Assembly (NCBI GenBank): GCA_017442805.1 | Contig: JAFRZA010000034.1 | Location: forward strand, 1 to 64,000 | DNA length: 64,000 nt | DNA from: Erysipelotrichaceae bacterium | GTDB lineage: Bacteria > Bacillota_I > Bacilli_A > Erysipelotrichales > Erysipelotrichaceae | Reading direction: 5' to 3' | In this document: positions 49,812 to 58,074 of the stretch, piece by piece | How positions within the stretch are numbered: the stretch's first letter is position 1 | How the letters are laid out: the number at the start of each line of letters is the position of its first letter | Translations under genes and position numbers: made by a program | The notes under the pieces: model-generated | Databases searched by the model: none | The model's input: the letters and a program-made list of their open reading frames with translations, nothing else | Told to the model about the DNA's origin: nothing

Positions 49812-50624
49812 ATGAGTCTGGGAAACAACATCAGAGCACTGAGAGAAGAAAAGAAAATGACTCAGGAGAAACTGGCGGAAAAACTGGACGTAAGCTTCCA
49901 GGCCGTTTCTTCCTGGGAAAGAGATGAGTATAAGCCTGATCTGGAGAAACTGATCAGGATGGCGAAGATATTCGACGTTTCACTGTCCAATCTGGTGGAG
50001 GATGAGAAACAGGACATGGTGATCGAACAGGCGATATTTGACTGGCGGCACATGAAGTCCTTTGTCAAGACATCAGCCAAAAACTGCGGACTGACGGAAA
50101 CGCTGAAGGCGCTGGATTACGCGTTGGAAGCTCATGACGGACAGCAGCGCAAGAAGTCCGAGGTTCCCTACATCTATCATCCGCTGAACATGGCCTGCCA
50201 CTGTCTGGCCATGGGCATTAGAAACGACCGGATCATTGCCGCCTGCCTGCTTCATGACGTCATCGAGGACTGCGGCAAAAAACCGGAGGAACTGCCGGTA
50301 AGTGAGAGAACCAGGGAACTGGTCGTTCTCATGAGTCATGGAAAGAATGATAAAGACCGTGATGAGATCATGAAAGAATACTACCGCAAGCTGTCACTGG
50401 ACGCTGAAGGAGCCTTCATAAAGTGCGTTGACCGCTGCAACAACCTGACGACCATGTGCTGGGGACTCTCCAGAGAGCGCAAGTACAGGATGATCAGGGA
50501 AACGGAAAAATACATACTTCCGCTGCTGAACGTGGTAAAGAAACAGCCTGAGCTCAATGACGCTGCCTGGCTGCTGAAATACCAGATCGTCAGCATGCTG
50601 GAGATCTACAAGACGATGTTATAG
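49812..50624 (+). CDS. XRE helix-turn-helix fused to SpoT-like HD domain
   Basis: A 270-residue fusion. Residues 5-62 are an XRE DNA-binding domain (MTQEKLAEKLDVSFQAVSSWERDEYKPD). From about residue 85 an HD domain of the RelA/SpoT/MESH1 type follows: ALEAHDGQQRKKSEVPYIYHP, ACLLHDVIEDCG (HD pair), and KCVDRCNNLTTM. The family hydrolyses (p)ppGpp or related nucleotides. No synthetase domain is present. A DNA-binding nucleotide hydrolase could sense or remove an alarmone while regulating its own operon (inference). The ribosome site AAGGAGG is inside the end of the preceding gene. Confidence 0.87.
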   Translation: MSLGNNIRALREEKKMTQEKLAEKLDVSFQAVSSWERDEYKPDLEKLIRMAKIFDVSLSNLVEDEKQDMVIEQAIFDWRHMKSFVKTSAKNCGLTETLKALDYALEAHDGQQRKKSEVPYIYHPLNMACHCLAMGIRNDRIIAACLLHDVIEDCGKKPEELPVSERTRELVVLMSHGKNDKDRDEIMKEYYRKLSLDAEGAFIKCVDRCNNLTTMCWGLSRERKYRMIRETEKYILPLLNVVKKQPELNDAAWLLKYQIVSMLEIYKTML

Positions 50625-50626
50625 AG

Positions 50627-50644
50627 AACCGCTCAGGCGGTTTT
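50627..50644 (+). terminator. Terminator after XRE-HD gene
   Basis: AACCGC-TCAG-GCGGTT then TT. Confidence 0.72.
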
Positions 50645-50725
50645 CTTCATCAAATCTTAATGCTTTGGACTATTTTGTTTTAATCGGTTTAGGGAATACA
50701 ATAACAGTGTCAGGAGGTAATGACT

Positions 50726-51424
50726 ATGGCAAACATACTGATCTGCGATGACGAGAAGGAGATCGTCAATGCCCTGAAGATCTACCTGTCCGATCCGGAC
50801 TATGTGATCTATGAGGCTTTCAACGGCAAGCAGGCCGTCGACATCGCTGCCAGGCAGGACATCCATCTCATTCTGCTGGACATCATGATGCCTCTGATGG
50901 ACGGCATCACCGCCATGAACAGGATCAGGCAGACGAGCAATGTGCCCATCATTCTTCTGACGGCCAAGAGTGAGGATGCCGATAAGATCCTGGGGCTGAA
51001 CGTCGGGGCTGACGACTACATTACCAAGCCCTTCAATCCGCTGGAAGTTACCGCCAGGGTGCGTTCCCAGCTGAGAAGATATCTGCACTTCGGCGCCGGA
51101 GTGCAGCAGCCGGAAAGCTTCCGGGTCGGCGGAATCGAACTCAATGACCTTACCAAGCAGGTGCTGGTGGACGGTGAGGAGATCTCGCTTACTCCCAAGG
51201 AGTATGACATTCTCAAGCTTCTGATCTCTCACCCTGACAGGGTCTATTCACCCAAGGAGATCTACAGCATCGTCTGGCAGGAGAAACCGTTCGGCAGCGA
51301 CAATACCGTTGCCGTGCATGTGCGTCATCTGCGGGAAAAGATTGAGATCAATCCGGCGGAGCCGCGCTACATCAAGGTCATCTTCGGCCAGGGTTACAAG
51401 ATGGAAGGAGACAAGAGAGCATGA
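50726..51424 (+). CDS. VanR/OmpR-type response regulator
   Basis: A 232-residue regulator: receiver with Asp52 (ILLDIMMPLMDG) and DDYITKPFN; winged helix from about 132 (EISLTPKEYDILKLLISHP ... NTVAVHVRHLREKIE ... KVIFGQGYKM). AGGAGG is 8 bases before ATG 50726; the ATG at 50720 is too close to it. The kinase gene overlaps by ATGA. TACAAT (50697-50702) is a likely -10. Similar to VanR-like regulators, but no vanHAX genes are near. Confidence 0.92.
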   Translation: MANILICDDEKEIVNALKIYLSDPDYVIYEAFNGKQAVDIAARQDIHLILLDIMMPLMDGITAMNRIRQTSNVPIILLTAKSEDADKILGLNVGADDYITKPFNPLEVTARVRSQLRRYLHFGAGVQQPESFRVGGIELNDLTKQVLVDGEEISLTPKEYDILKLLISHPDRVYSPKEIYSIVWQEKPFGSDNTVAVHVRHLREKIEINPAEPRYIKVIFGQGYKMEGDKRA

Positions 51425-53352
51425 AGAACTTTTCCCGAACCGTTGCCGGCAAGACGGCCGCGTTCATGATCTGCATATTATCTATCTGCCTGCTGGCGGG
51501 CTGCCTTTTTTCCGCCGTCGTCATTACTCAGGACGGCCTGGGCTTTTATACCCGCAGCGAAGAGGACATCCGAAACGAACTTATCGTTGAGGAACAGCTG
51601 TATCCCGGCGGATACGACATGCTTTTCGGTATTCTGTCCGGAAGCGAAAAAGAATCGGACGGCAATCTGTATCAGATAGCTGATGCGGACGGCAAGGTAC
51701 TGTTTACCTCTGCAGCCGCTGAAGATCAGCAGCAGTGGCAGTATGAGACGATGTTCGGAGCAGTACGGCAGGAAGGAAACATCACTAACCTTTTCCCGGC
51801 CGCTGATAAGAATCGTTACGAGAATGCTGAAGAGGCTGAATATTATACCGTCAGGATCAGCGTGACACCGCAATTCCGGAGATACGATCAGGTCATACTG
51901 TATGAAAAGCTGATACATATGGCTTACAGCATGCGCTACTGGATCTACGTCATCGGCCTTCTGGCCGCTCTGGCGGCAGCCGTGAGCTTCGTGACGCTGA
52001 TGAGCGCTTCAGGAAGAACGCCGGACAGCGAGGAACTGCGTCCGGACAGGCTGTATTTCATCCCCTTTGATCTGCTGACAGGCGGCTGTCTGGTGGCTGG
52101 ATTTGGCACTTCCGTGGTTCTGGGAAGCGTCTCACGTGCCGGCGGCCTTACCGAAGCCATTGCCTTTGGCTGTCTGGCAGTCGTCGGTCTGGGCGTTTTC
52201 CTGGGCCTGTGCATGATCGCGGCTTCCCGGATCAAAAGAGGCGTGTTCCTTAAGAATACGCTCATCTACAAGGCTCTGGTTCTGTGTGTGAGAGTACTTC
52301 GATGGATCGGCGCAACCCTGAAACAAATCTTCGGTTTCCTGTTGGCCGTTATTCTGAACATTCCGCTGATCTGGAAGACGGTGATCGCCGTCGGCGTCAT
52401 CTGCCTGTATGAATTGATCGTCATAGCCGCTGGAAACGATGACGGCGAGGTCGTCATGCTGGGAATGACACTGGAGAAACTGATACTCATACCGCTGGTG
52501 CTGTACTTCGCCATCTGCCTGAGAAAGCTGCAGCAGGGCGGCAAAGCCCTGGCTGAAGGCGAACTGTCATATCAGACCGATACCAGAGGCATGTTCTGGG
52601 ATCTCAAGAAGCACGGGGACAACCTCAACAGCATCGCCATCGGCATGTCAAAGGCCGTTGAGGAGAAGATGAAGAGCGAGCGGATGAAGACCGAACTGAT
52701 CACCAATGTCTCCCACGACCTTAAGACGCCGCTGACTTCGGTGATCAACTACGCCACACTGATCAGCCGGGAAAATACCGATAATGAGAAGATCAGGGAA
52801 TACTCCGAAGTTCTGGTCCGCCAGTCGGAAAAGCTGAAGAGACTGATCGAGGATCTGGTCGAAGCCTCCAAGGCTTCTACCGGCAACCTGGAAGTCAGCC
52901 TGATGCCCTGCGACGCCTCGGTGTTCATCAGCCAGGCCGCCGGCGAATATGAGGAAAAGCTTCAGGACTGCCAGCTGACCCTCATCACCAAGGGACCGGA
53001 GAAGGAAGTTCACATAATGGCTGACGGAAGGCGCATGTGGCGGATATTCGACAATCTGATGAACAACATCTGCAAGTACGCCCAGCCGCAGACGCGTGTC
53101 TACCTGTCCTTGGAGGAGCGGGACGGCCAGGCGGTATTCACCTTCAAGAATACGTCAAGAGACAAGCTGGACATCAGCGAAGAGGAACTGATGGAACGCT
53201 TCACCAGAGGCGATTCCTCAAGGAATACCGAAGGAAACGGTCTGGGTCTGTCCATTGCCCGCAGCATGGCTGAACTGCAGAACGGCAGCCTGAAACTGGA
53301 GATTGACGGTGACCTGTTCAAGGCGATCCTCAGTTTCCCGGTGATCGGCTGA
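51421..53352 (+). CDS. Multi-pass sensor histidine kinase
   Basis: A 643-residue kinase. A first membrane segment (about 10-38), an external domain of about 120 residues, then five or more hydrophobic segments between about 165 and 365. A short HAMP-like region leads to the H-box NVSHDLKTPL (His432) and a GHKL domain (IFDNLMNNICKYAQP, NGLGLSIARSM). The many membrane segments differ from the kinase at 19985 and suggest sensing inside the membrane, as in antimicrobial-peptide or VanS-like sensors (inference). Confidence 0.92.
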   Translation: MKNFSRTVAGKTAAFMICILSICLLAGCLFSAVVITQDGLGFYTRSEEDIRNELIVEEQLYPGGYDMLFGILSGSEKESDGNLYQIADADGKVLFTSAAAEDQQQWQYETMFGAVRQEGNITNLFPAADKNRYENAEEAEYYTVRISVTPQFRRYDQVILYEKLIHMAYSMRYWIYVIGLLAALAAAVSFVTLMSASGRTPDSEELRPDRLYFIPFDLLTGGCLVAGFGTSVVLGSVSRAGGLTEAIAFGCLAVVGLGVFLGLCMIAASRIKRGVFLKNTLIYKALVLCVRVLRWIGATLKQIFGFLLAVILNIPLIWKTVIAVGVICLYELIVIAAGNDDGEVVMLGMTLEKLILIPLVLYFAICLRKLQQGGKALAEGELSYQTDTRGMFWDLKKHGDNLNSIAIGMSKAVEEKMKSERMKTELITNVSHDLKTPLTSVINYATLISRENTDNEKIREYSEVLVRQSEKLKRLIEDLVEASKASTGNLEVSLMPCDASVFISQAAGEYEEKLQDCQLTLITKGPEKEVHIMADGRRMWRIFDNLMNNICKYAQPQTRVYLSLEERDGQAVFTFKNTSRDKLDISEEELMERFTRGDSSRNTEGNGLGLSIARSMAELQNGSLKLEIDGDLFKAILSFPVIG

Positions 53353-53364
53353 AAAACCAAAATG

Positions 53365-53392
53365 AAGGCGGAAGGTATTGCTTCCGCCTTTT
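53365..53392 (+). terminator. Terminator after histidine kinase gene
   Basis: AAGGCGGAAG-GTATTG-CTTCCGCCTT followed by TT. Confidence 0.87.
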
Positions 53393-53405
53393 CGTATCTA
53401 AGAAA

Positions 53406-53425
53406 GCCCTGCCGTACGGCAGGGC
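53406..53425 (-). terminator. Terminator of minus-strand membrane protein
   Basis: GCCCTGCC-GTAC-GGCAGGGC; TTTCTTA follows on the minus strand, AGTTTTG on plus, so it may work both ways. Confidence 0.7.
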
Positions 53426-53434
53426 AGTTTTGTC

Positions 53435-53761
53435 TCAGGTGCGCCTGTTTCTGCTGATCAGAGACTGACGCAGTGAACTGAATGACCTGAGATTATCCAG
53501 ATCCCGGGGGAACAGGATCTTCGACAGCAGCGCGGCGATCATCAGCGTGATGATCTTCTCCGGCGTCATGGGCATCCACAGAAAGGCCAGATATCCGGTT
53601 GAAACGGCCAGCAGCCAGTTCCAGTTCATCACCTTTCCCAGGATGACTCCCAGGTAAGCCCAGCCGTTGGTGATGAACCAGGCTATGGCCAGACAGATGA
53701 CAAAGTGCGGCCGGAGAAGATAGGTTCGCAATTCTTCCGCCAGACTCCTGAGTTTTTTCAT
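53435..53761 (-). CDS. Small membrane protein, conserved type, unknown
   Basis: A 108-residue protein with hydrophobic segments near 20-42 (VICLAIAWFITNGWAYLGVI), 48-64 and 68-82. The start YLLRPHFVICLAIAWFITNG and FLWMPMTPEKIITL are blocks I have seen in unnamed Bacillota proteins. Function unknown. AAGGAGG precedes the ATG. Single gene, convergent with the kinase operon. Confidence 0.75.
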   Translation of the reverse strand: MKKLRSLAEELRTYLLRPHFVICLAIAWFITNGWAYLGVILGKVMNWNWLLAVSTGYLAFLWMPMTPEKIITLMIAALLSKILFPRDLDNLRSFSSLRQSLISRNRRT

Positions 53762-53919
53762 TGGCAGCCTCCTTTATCCGTAACGGACAAATCCATTCTG
53801 TCCCAGATGCCGTTTAAGAATGAAGAGGCTGCAGCATTAAGATTTCATTAACGCCTTTTCTTACGTCAGAAAACATAAGCGCGACAAAGGAGTATAATTA
53901 TGACAGGAGCTGATTTACC

Positions 53920-55041
53920 ATGAAACGTTCAACCGCCAAATATCCCGATGCCATCGGCTATCTGATCATGATCTTTCTGATCTTTCAACTGTCCGGCTAC
54001 CCGCTGTGGGCGCTGGAGGGCATGCTTGATCTGCATGACAAAGCCAGGTTCGTCATCTGGTATGTGACGCTCATCATTTCCATGGCGGCCGGAGCGGTAT
54101 TGCAGACGGCGGTCCATGAGGCCGGGCATCTGGTGATGGGACTGCTTACCGGCTACCGCTTCGTGTCATACCGGATCTTCAGCCTGATGATCCTTAAGGA
54201 CGAGGACGGCAGACTGAAACTCAAGAGACTCAGTGTTCCGGGAACCCTTGGTCAGTGTCTGATGGCACCGCCTGATTATTCTGACCGATTTCCCTTCTTC
54301 CTCTATAATGCCGGAGGCGTAATGTTCAACCTGCTTACAGCGCTGCTGTTTATCGCTTCAGCCTTTCTGGTGCCGTTTTCCTGGCTCAAAGTACTGTTTT
54401 CCGGAGTTGCCTTATCCGGCATTCTGATGGCCTGTACCAACGGCGTTCCGATTAAAGGAGCAATGGCGCCCAATGACGGCATGAACATTCTGGAAATGCT
54501 GGTGAACAGATCCAGCCGTTACGCCTTCTGGGTTCAGATGAAGGTTAATGAAATGCTGAGAGAAGGCATGAGAGTCGGTGAAATAGAGTCTGAAATGCTA
54601 GCCGGTGACAGTGACACGTACAGGGCCGGTGCCCTGGGAGCGTCGTTAGTGGTCTATCAGGAGAACCGCTTCATGGACCGTCACGAGTATCAGGAAGCTG
54701 ATGCTGTCATCGAAGAAGGAATACAGGCAAATTATCCCTTTGCCGGCTTCCACAGGGATTATCTGCTGATGGACAAGATCACGATCAACTGCATTAACAA
54801 ACGCTTCAGCGGTACGGTGGATGACAGACTTGCCAAGCTGATCAACAACACCAAAGCTCCCTATGCGTTACGATGCCAGTACGCAATCGCCATGTATGAA
54901 AAGGACTTCGACAGGGCTAAAGCCATTGTCAGTGAGATGGAGAAGATGAAGGAAACCTATCCCTTCCCCCGTGATTTTCAGTCTGATCTGGAGATAATGG
55001 ATGATCTTACCCGTGCCTTGTCCGGCGAACTGCCTGAGTGA
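53920..55041 (+). CDS. M50-like membrane metallopeptidase
   Basis: A 373-residue membrane protein. The zinc motif HEAGH (in TAVHEAGHLVMG, about residues 67-71) lies in a second hydrophobic segment, with NAGGVMFNLLTALLF and a later PNDGMNILEML that fits the third ligand of the site-2 protease family. The C-terminal 190 residues are helical and soluble, with TPR-like spacing (YQEADAVIEEGIQANYP, YALRCQYAIAMYEKDFDRA). It may cleave or bind membrane proteins. TATAAT (53893-53898) lies just upstream and AGGAG serves the ATG. Confidence 0.8.
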   Translation: MKRSTAKYPDAIGYLIMIFLIFQLSGYPLWALEGMLDLHDKARFVIWYVTLIISMAAGAVLQTAVHEAGHLVMGLLTGYRFVSYRIFSLMILKDEDGRLKLKRLSVPGTLGQCLMAPPDYSDRFPFFLYNAGGVMFNLLTALLFIASAFLVPFSWLKVLFSGVALSGILMACTNGVPIKGAMAPNDGMNILEMLVNRSSRYAFWVQMKVNEMLREGMRVGEIESEMLAGDSDTYRAGALGASLVVYQENRFMDRHEYQEADAVIEEGIQANYPFAGFHRDYLLMDKITINCINKRFSGTVDDRLAKLINNTKAPYALRCQYAIAMYEKDFDRAKAIVSEMEKMKETYPFPRDFQSDLEIMDDLTRALSGELPE

Positions 55042-55082
55042 TTCGGGCTGCCTTTGAGCGTCAGAGAAAAATGTTGAAATAT

Positions 55083-55124
55083 TTAGCACTCTCTATTGAC
55101 AAGTGCTAAAAAGAGGACTATAAC
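55083..55124 (+). promoter_or_regulatory. CIRCE element and sigma-A promoter of hsp20
   Basis: TTAGCACTC-N9-AAGTGCTAA (55083-55109) is CIRCE with one change (A for G in the right arm). TTGACA (55096-55101) sits inside it, and TATAAC (55119-55124) follows after 17 bases. HrcA should repress this promoter until heat stress. A leader of about 120 bases follows. Confidence 0.9.
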
Positions 55125-55252
55125 AGAATCAGAACAAGGGAGAGAGTGCTGAACGGTGATGAACCGCCCAGACTGTCCCCGAACTTGCTCCAACATATTA
55201 GTTAGGTTGATATGTAAAAAAGGCGACTGCGCCGGGAAAGAAGGAATGAATT

Positions 55253-55708
55253 ATGTTGATGCCTACAATTTTTGGAGAAGATCTGTTTGATGACTTATTT
55301 GACACTGATTACTTTGACAGAGCCATGAAGAACACCGAAAGGAAACTGTATGGCCACAGAGCAAAGAACGAGATGAAGACCGATGTCAGGGAAAATGAAG
55401 ACAGTTATGACATCATCATGGACCTGCCGGGATTCAAGAAGGAAGAAGTGAAGATCGCGCTGGAAGACGGCTATCTGAGCATTTCCGCCAACAAGGGTCT
55501 GGAAGAAGACGATAAGGACAAGAAGGGCAGATTCATCCGTCAGGAGCGTTATTACGGCACCATGAGCCGCAGCTTCTACGTCGGCAAACAGGTAAAGCAT
55601 GAAGACATCAGGGCTGGCTTTGAAAACGGCGTACTGACGATCAGCGTTCCGAAGATCGAGATGAAAAAGGAACTTCCGCAGAAGAAATACATCGAAATTG
55701 AAGGTTAG
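55253..55708 (+). CDS. Small heat shock protein Hsp20
   Basis: A 151-residue alpha-crystallin-type chaperone that holds unfolded proteins. Residues 40-145 are the ACD domain (MKTDVRENEDSYDIIMDLPG, FKKEEVKIALEDGYLSISA, GFENGVLTISVPK). The C-terminus ends with the basic LPQKKYIEIEG, where the family's I-x-I tail reads I-E-I. The start is ATG 55253 or ATG 55259, with AAGGA upstream. It is directly CIRCE-controlled and stands alone, not with groESL or dnaK. Confidence 0.93.
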   Translation: MLMPTIFGEDLFDDLFDTDYFDRAMKNTERKLYGHRAKNEMKTDVRENEDSYDIIMDLPGFKKEEVKIALEDGYLSISANKGLEEDDKDKKGRFIRQERYYGTMSRSFYVGKQVKHEDIRAGFENGVLTISVPKIEMKKELPQKKYIEIEG

Positions 55709-55715
55709 TTTCCCG

Positions 55716-55741
55716 AAGGATGGCTCAGGCCATCCTTTTTT
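55716..55741 (+). terminator. Terminator after hsp20
   Basis: AAGGATGGC-TCAG-GCCATCCTT followed by TTTT. Confidence 0.9.
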
Positions 55742-55807
55742 GCGACAGTTGGTCATGTCCGTGTATAATAAATATGTCAAGCAGAAAAGAATAATGAGGA
55801 AAACACA

Positions 55808-57220
55808 ATGAAAAGAGAAACTGCCCAACAGAGAGAAAAGAGAAAAGCCCGCGAAGCCGCTCAGCTGGCGAAACTGCAGGCGGAAGGAAACAGCAAGCAC
55901 CGTTTCCACAGCTTCTGGTTTTTGCTGATCATTCTGACCGTCGTTTATGTTGCCGATGAGATCAGTTCCAACATGGCCGGTACCATGAAACCGTACATGA
56001 TCTTTGATCTATTCAACATTCCCAATGCCGATACCAAGTCGTCAGCCTACAGCAGCGCCATCAGCGTCATGGCCATCGCGACGATACCGACCTATCTGAC
56101 CCTGGCTATCAATCCGCTGTACAAGACGCTGTGCGACCGCTATGGCCGTAAGATCTTCTTGGTCATCAATACCCTGGGCATGGGTGTGGGCATGCTGATC
56201 TCGATGATCGCCCCCAATCCCTACATCTTCGTTCTGGGTACCTGCATCACCGGTTTCTTTACCCCCAATGACGTTCAGGTCATCTATCTGATGGAGACCG
56301 CCCCGATCCACCACCGGGCCAAGCTCTGCAGCATCACCAAGGGCATCGGTCTGCTGTCGGTTTCGCTGATCGGCGTCTTCCGTTCGATGTTCTATGATCC
56401 GGCCAAGCTGTCCACCTGGCGGCTGGTCTACCTGATTCCGGTGCTGATCGCCATTGCCATCGGCATCTTCGCCATGGTCTTTACCAGAGAGACGCCGGTA
56501 TTCATGGAAAAGCGGCTGAGGTACCTGCAGCAAAGCGATGAGGAAAGAGCGGCTGAAGAAGCCAGAGGCGAAGAGAGCAGCAACGGCGGCATCGGTGAAG
56601 CCTTCCGCTACATCAAGCGTTCCCGCCAGCTCAAGATGCTGATCCTGGTCATCTTCGTCTTCTCGATCGGCGTCGGTCTGTCCGGCTATTCCACCGAGAT
56701 CCTGCTGGCTGCCGGTCACATGAGCGATGCGGACATGAACACCTTCTACATTCTGGAGCCGATCGTTTACGCCATCTGCGCCTTCTTCTCCGGTTTCGCG
56801 ACTGATACCATGGGCCGTAAGAATTCCGGCATGCTGTTCGGCATTCTGGCTGCCATCGGCATGGCAACCTTCGTCATCGGCGCCAAGGCGGGCTTAAGTG
56901 CCGTCGCTCTGGCCATTGCCAACGGACTGATGTTCGGGGGCATGTGGTCGCTGTCCGACCTGCTGTTCATCACCCTGCCGGGCGAACTGGCTCCGACTCA
57001 CATCAGAGCTTCCGTCATGTCACTGGTGTCCTACGCATATATCTCCAACCTGATCGTCAGCATGCTGGTCGGCATCTTCTATCCGGCCATCGGCTCGGCT
57101 AACATCGGCGTCTTCCAGCTGTGTCTGTACGCTCCGATCATGATCTTCAGCGTGATCATCCTGAAACTGAAGATCAAGGAGACCAAGGATACCGACCTGA
57201 CTCAGGTAACCCTGGACTGA
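55808..57220 (+). CDS. MFS transporter
   Basis: A 470-residue permease with about 12 membrane segments and a highly charged N-terminus (REKRKAREAAQLAKLQAEG). Sugar/drug-type MFS signatures: CDRYGRKIFL after segment 2 and DTMGRKNSG after segment 8. The central loop is charged (DEERAAEEARGEESSNGG). Similar to sugar-porter-like MFS, but substrate unknown. The next gene encodes a small membrane protein behind its own promoter. Single transcription unit with a strong terminator. Confidence 0.9.
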   Translation: MKRETAQQREKRKAREAAQLAKLQAEGNSKHRFHSFWFLLIILTVVYVADEISSNMAGTMKPYMIFDLFNIPNADTKSSAYSSAISVMAIATIPTYLTLAINPLYKTLCDRYGRKIFLVINTLGMGVGMLISMIAPNPYIFVLGTCITGFFTPNDVQVIYLMETAPIHHRAKLCSITKGIGLLSVSLIGVFRSMFYDPAKLSTWRLVYLIPVLIAIAIGIFAMVFTRETPVFMEKRLRYLQQSDEERAAEEARGEESSNGGIGEAFRYIKRSRQLKMLILVIFVFSIGVGLSGYSTEILLAAGHMSDADMNTFYILEPIVYAICAFFSGFATDTMGRKNSGMLFGILAAIGMATFVIGAKAGLSAVALAIANGLMFGGMWSLSDLLFITLPGELAPTHIRASVMSLVSYAYISNLIVSMLVGIFYPAIGSANIGVFQLCLYAPIMIFSVIILKLKIKETKDTDLTQVTLD

Positions 57221-57232
57221 TACTGATCCATT

Positions 57233-57261
57233 AGGGGATCCCGGCAAACGGGATCCCTTTT
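57233..57261 (+). terminator. Terminator after MFS gene
   Basis: GGGATCCCG-GCAAA-CGGGATCCC with two further outer pairs and a TTTT tail. Confidence 0.88.
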
Positions 57262-57353
57262 CCTGTGGCTGCTGATCCGTATGGGACTTACGGGCGGTTT
57301 ATCAGGATAGCATTTGATGATATAATAAGTAAAACCGCAGAGGTGTTGATAAC

Positions 57354-57917
57354 ATGAGCGAGAAGAAGGAAAAGAAGAGAAAAGGCCGTTACAGTTATCT
57401 TAATGATTTCAGACTTAACGAGCAGAACGAATATGAATACCAGGGTAATGTCTACGCCGTCGATCTGCCCGGCGAGCAGAAGAAAAAACTGCTCAGAAGC
57501 GTACTGATCCTGCTGGCGGAATGCGCCGGACTGATCCTTATGGCCGGCGTCGTACCGTTTGAAGGACTGATGAATACTTTCTATGTCATCGTTCCCTACA
57601 TCACGGAGATCGGCTTTGCCGGCTTTCTGATAAGCGCCGTCCTTACGGTATACAAAAACGATGAACTGCGGGAATACGTCTATCAGAAGAGTGCCAAACG
57701 GCTGAACGTCTATGGACCCGGACTGCTGGGCACCAGCATCGTCAGGCTGGCGGCATCGCTGCTGTTTGTGCTCATCAAAGGCATCGGCAAGCCGCTGTCA
57801 GCGGCCATTTACTTCCTGATCACGCTGTTATTGATCGTTCTGGAAATCAAGGCCGTGCAGAGCGTCATGGCTCTGAAATACCGGCTGGCCAGGGAAAAGA
57901 AAACGGAAAATCAATGA
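57354..57917 (+). CDS. Membrane protein, unknown
   Basis: A 187-residue protein. The first 45 residues are very basic (KKEKKRKGRYSYLNDF), followed by hydrophobic segments near 48-66, 72-102, 124-140 and 145-165. No family recognised. ATAATA-rich -10 region and GAGGTG site upstream. Its TGA lies in the terminator stem. Nothing links it firmly to the MFS or Opp genes. Confidence 0.75.
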   Translation: MSEKKEKKRKGRYSYLNDFRLNEQNEYEYQGNVYAVDLPGEQKKKLLRSVLILLAECAGLILMAGVVPFEGLMNTFYVIVPYITEIGFAGFLISAVLTVYKNDELREYVYQKSAKRLNVYGPGLLGTSIVRLAASLLFVLIKGIGKPLSAAIYFLITLLLIVLEIKAVQSVMALKYRLAREKKTENQ

Positions 57918-57946
57918 AAGATAATGAAAATATCTTTCATTTTTTT
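57914..57946 (+). terminator. Terminator before Opp operon
   Basis: ATGAAAGATA and TATCTTTCAT, a 10-bp perfect stem around 7 bases, then TTTTTT. The stop codon of the upstream gene is inside the 5' arm. Confidence 0.85.
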
Positions 57947-57979
57947 CATATTTTCTGAAAAACATATCGCTTTTATTTG

Positions 57980-58008
57980 TTGACAAAAGGCAGAGGGGTA
58001 AGTAAAAT
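57980..58008 (+). promoter_or_regulatory. Strong promoter of peptide-binding protein gene
   Basis: Perfect TTGACA (57980-57985), a 17-base spacer and TAAAAT (58003-58008). Confidence 0.8.
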
Positions 58009-58074
58009 AATTAATATGTATTGGCGTGATGTTTTATCATGCTATGCAGACTAATTTTCAAAGGAGGAAATTTT

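Noticed and set aside
53777..53787. TCCGT-A-ACGGA palindrome upstream of the small membrane protein gene
   Set aside because: Only 5-bp arms and no clear promoter boxes around it; may be chance.
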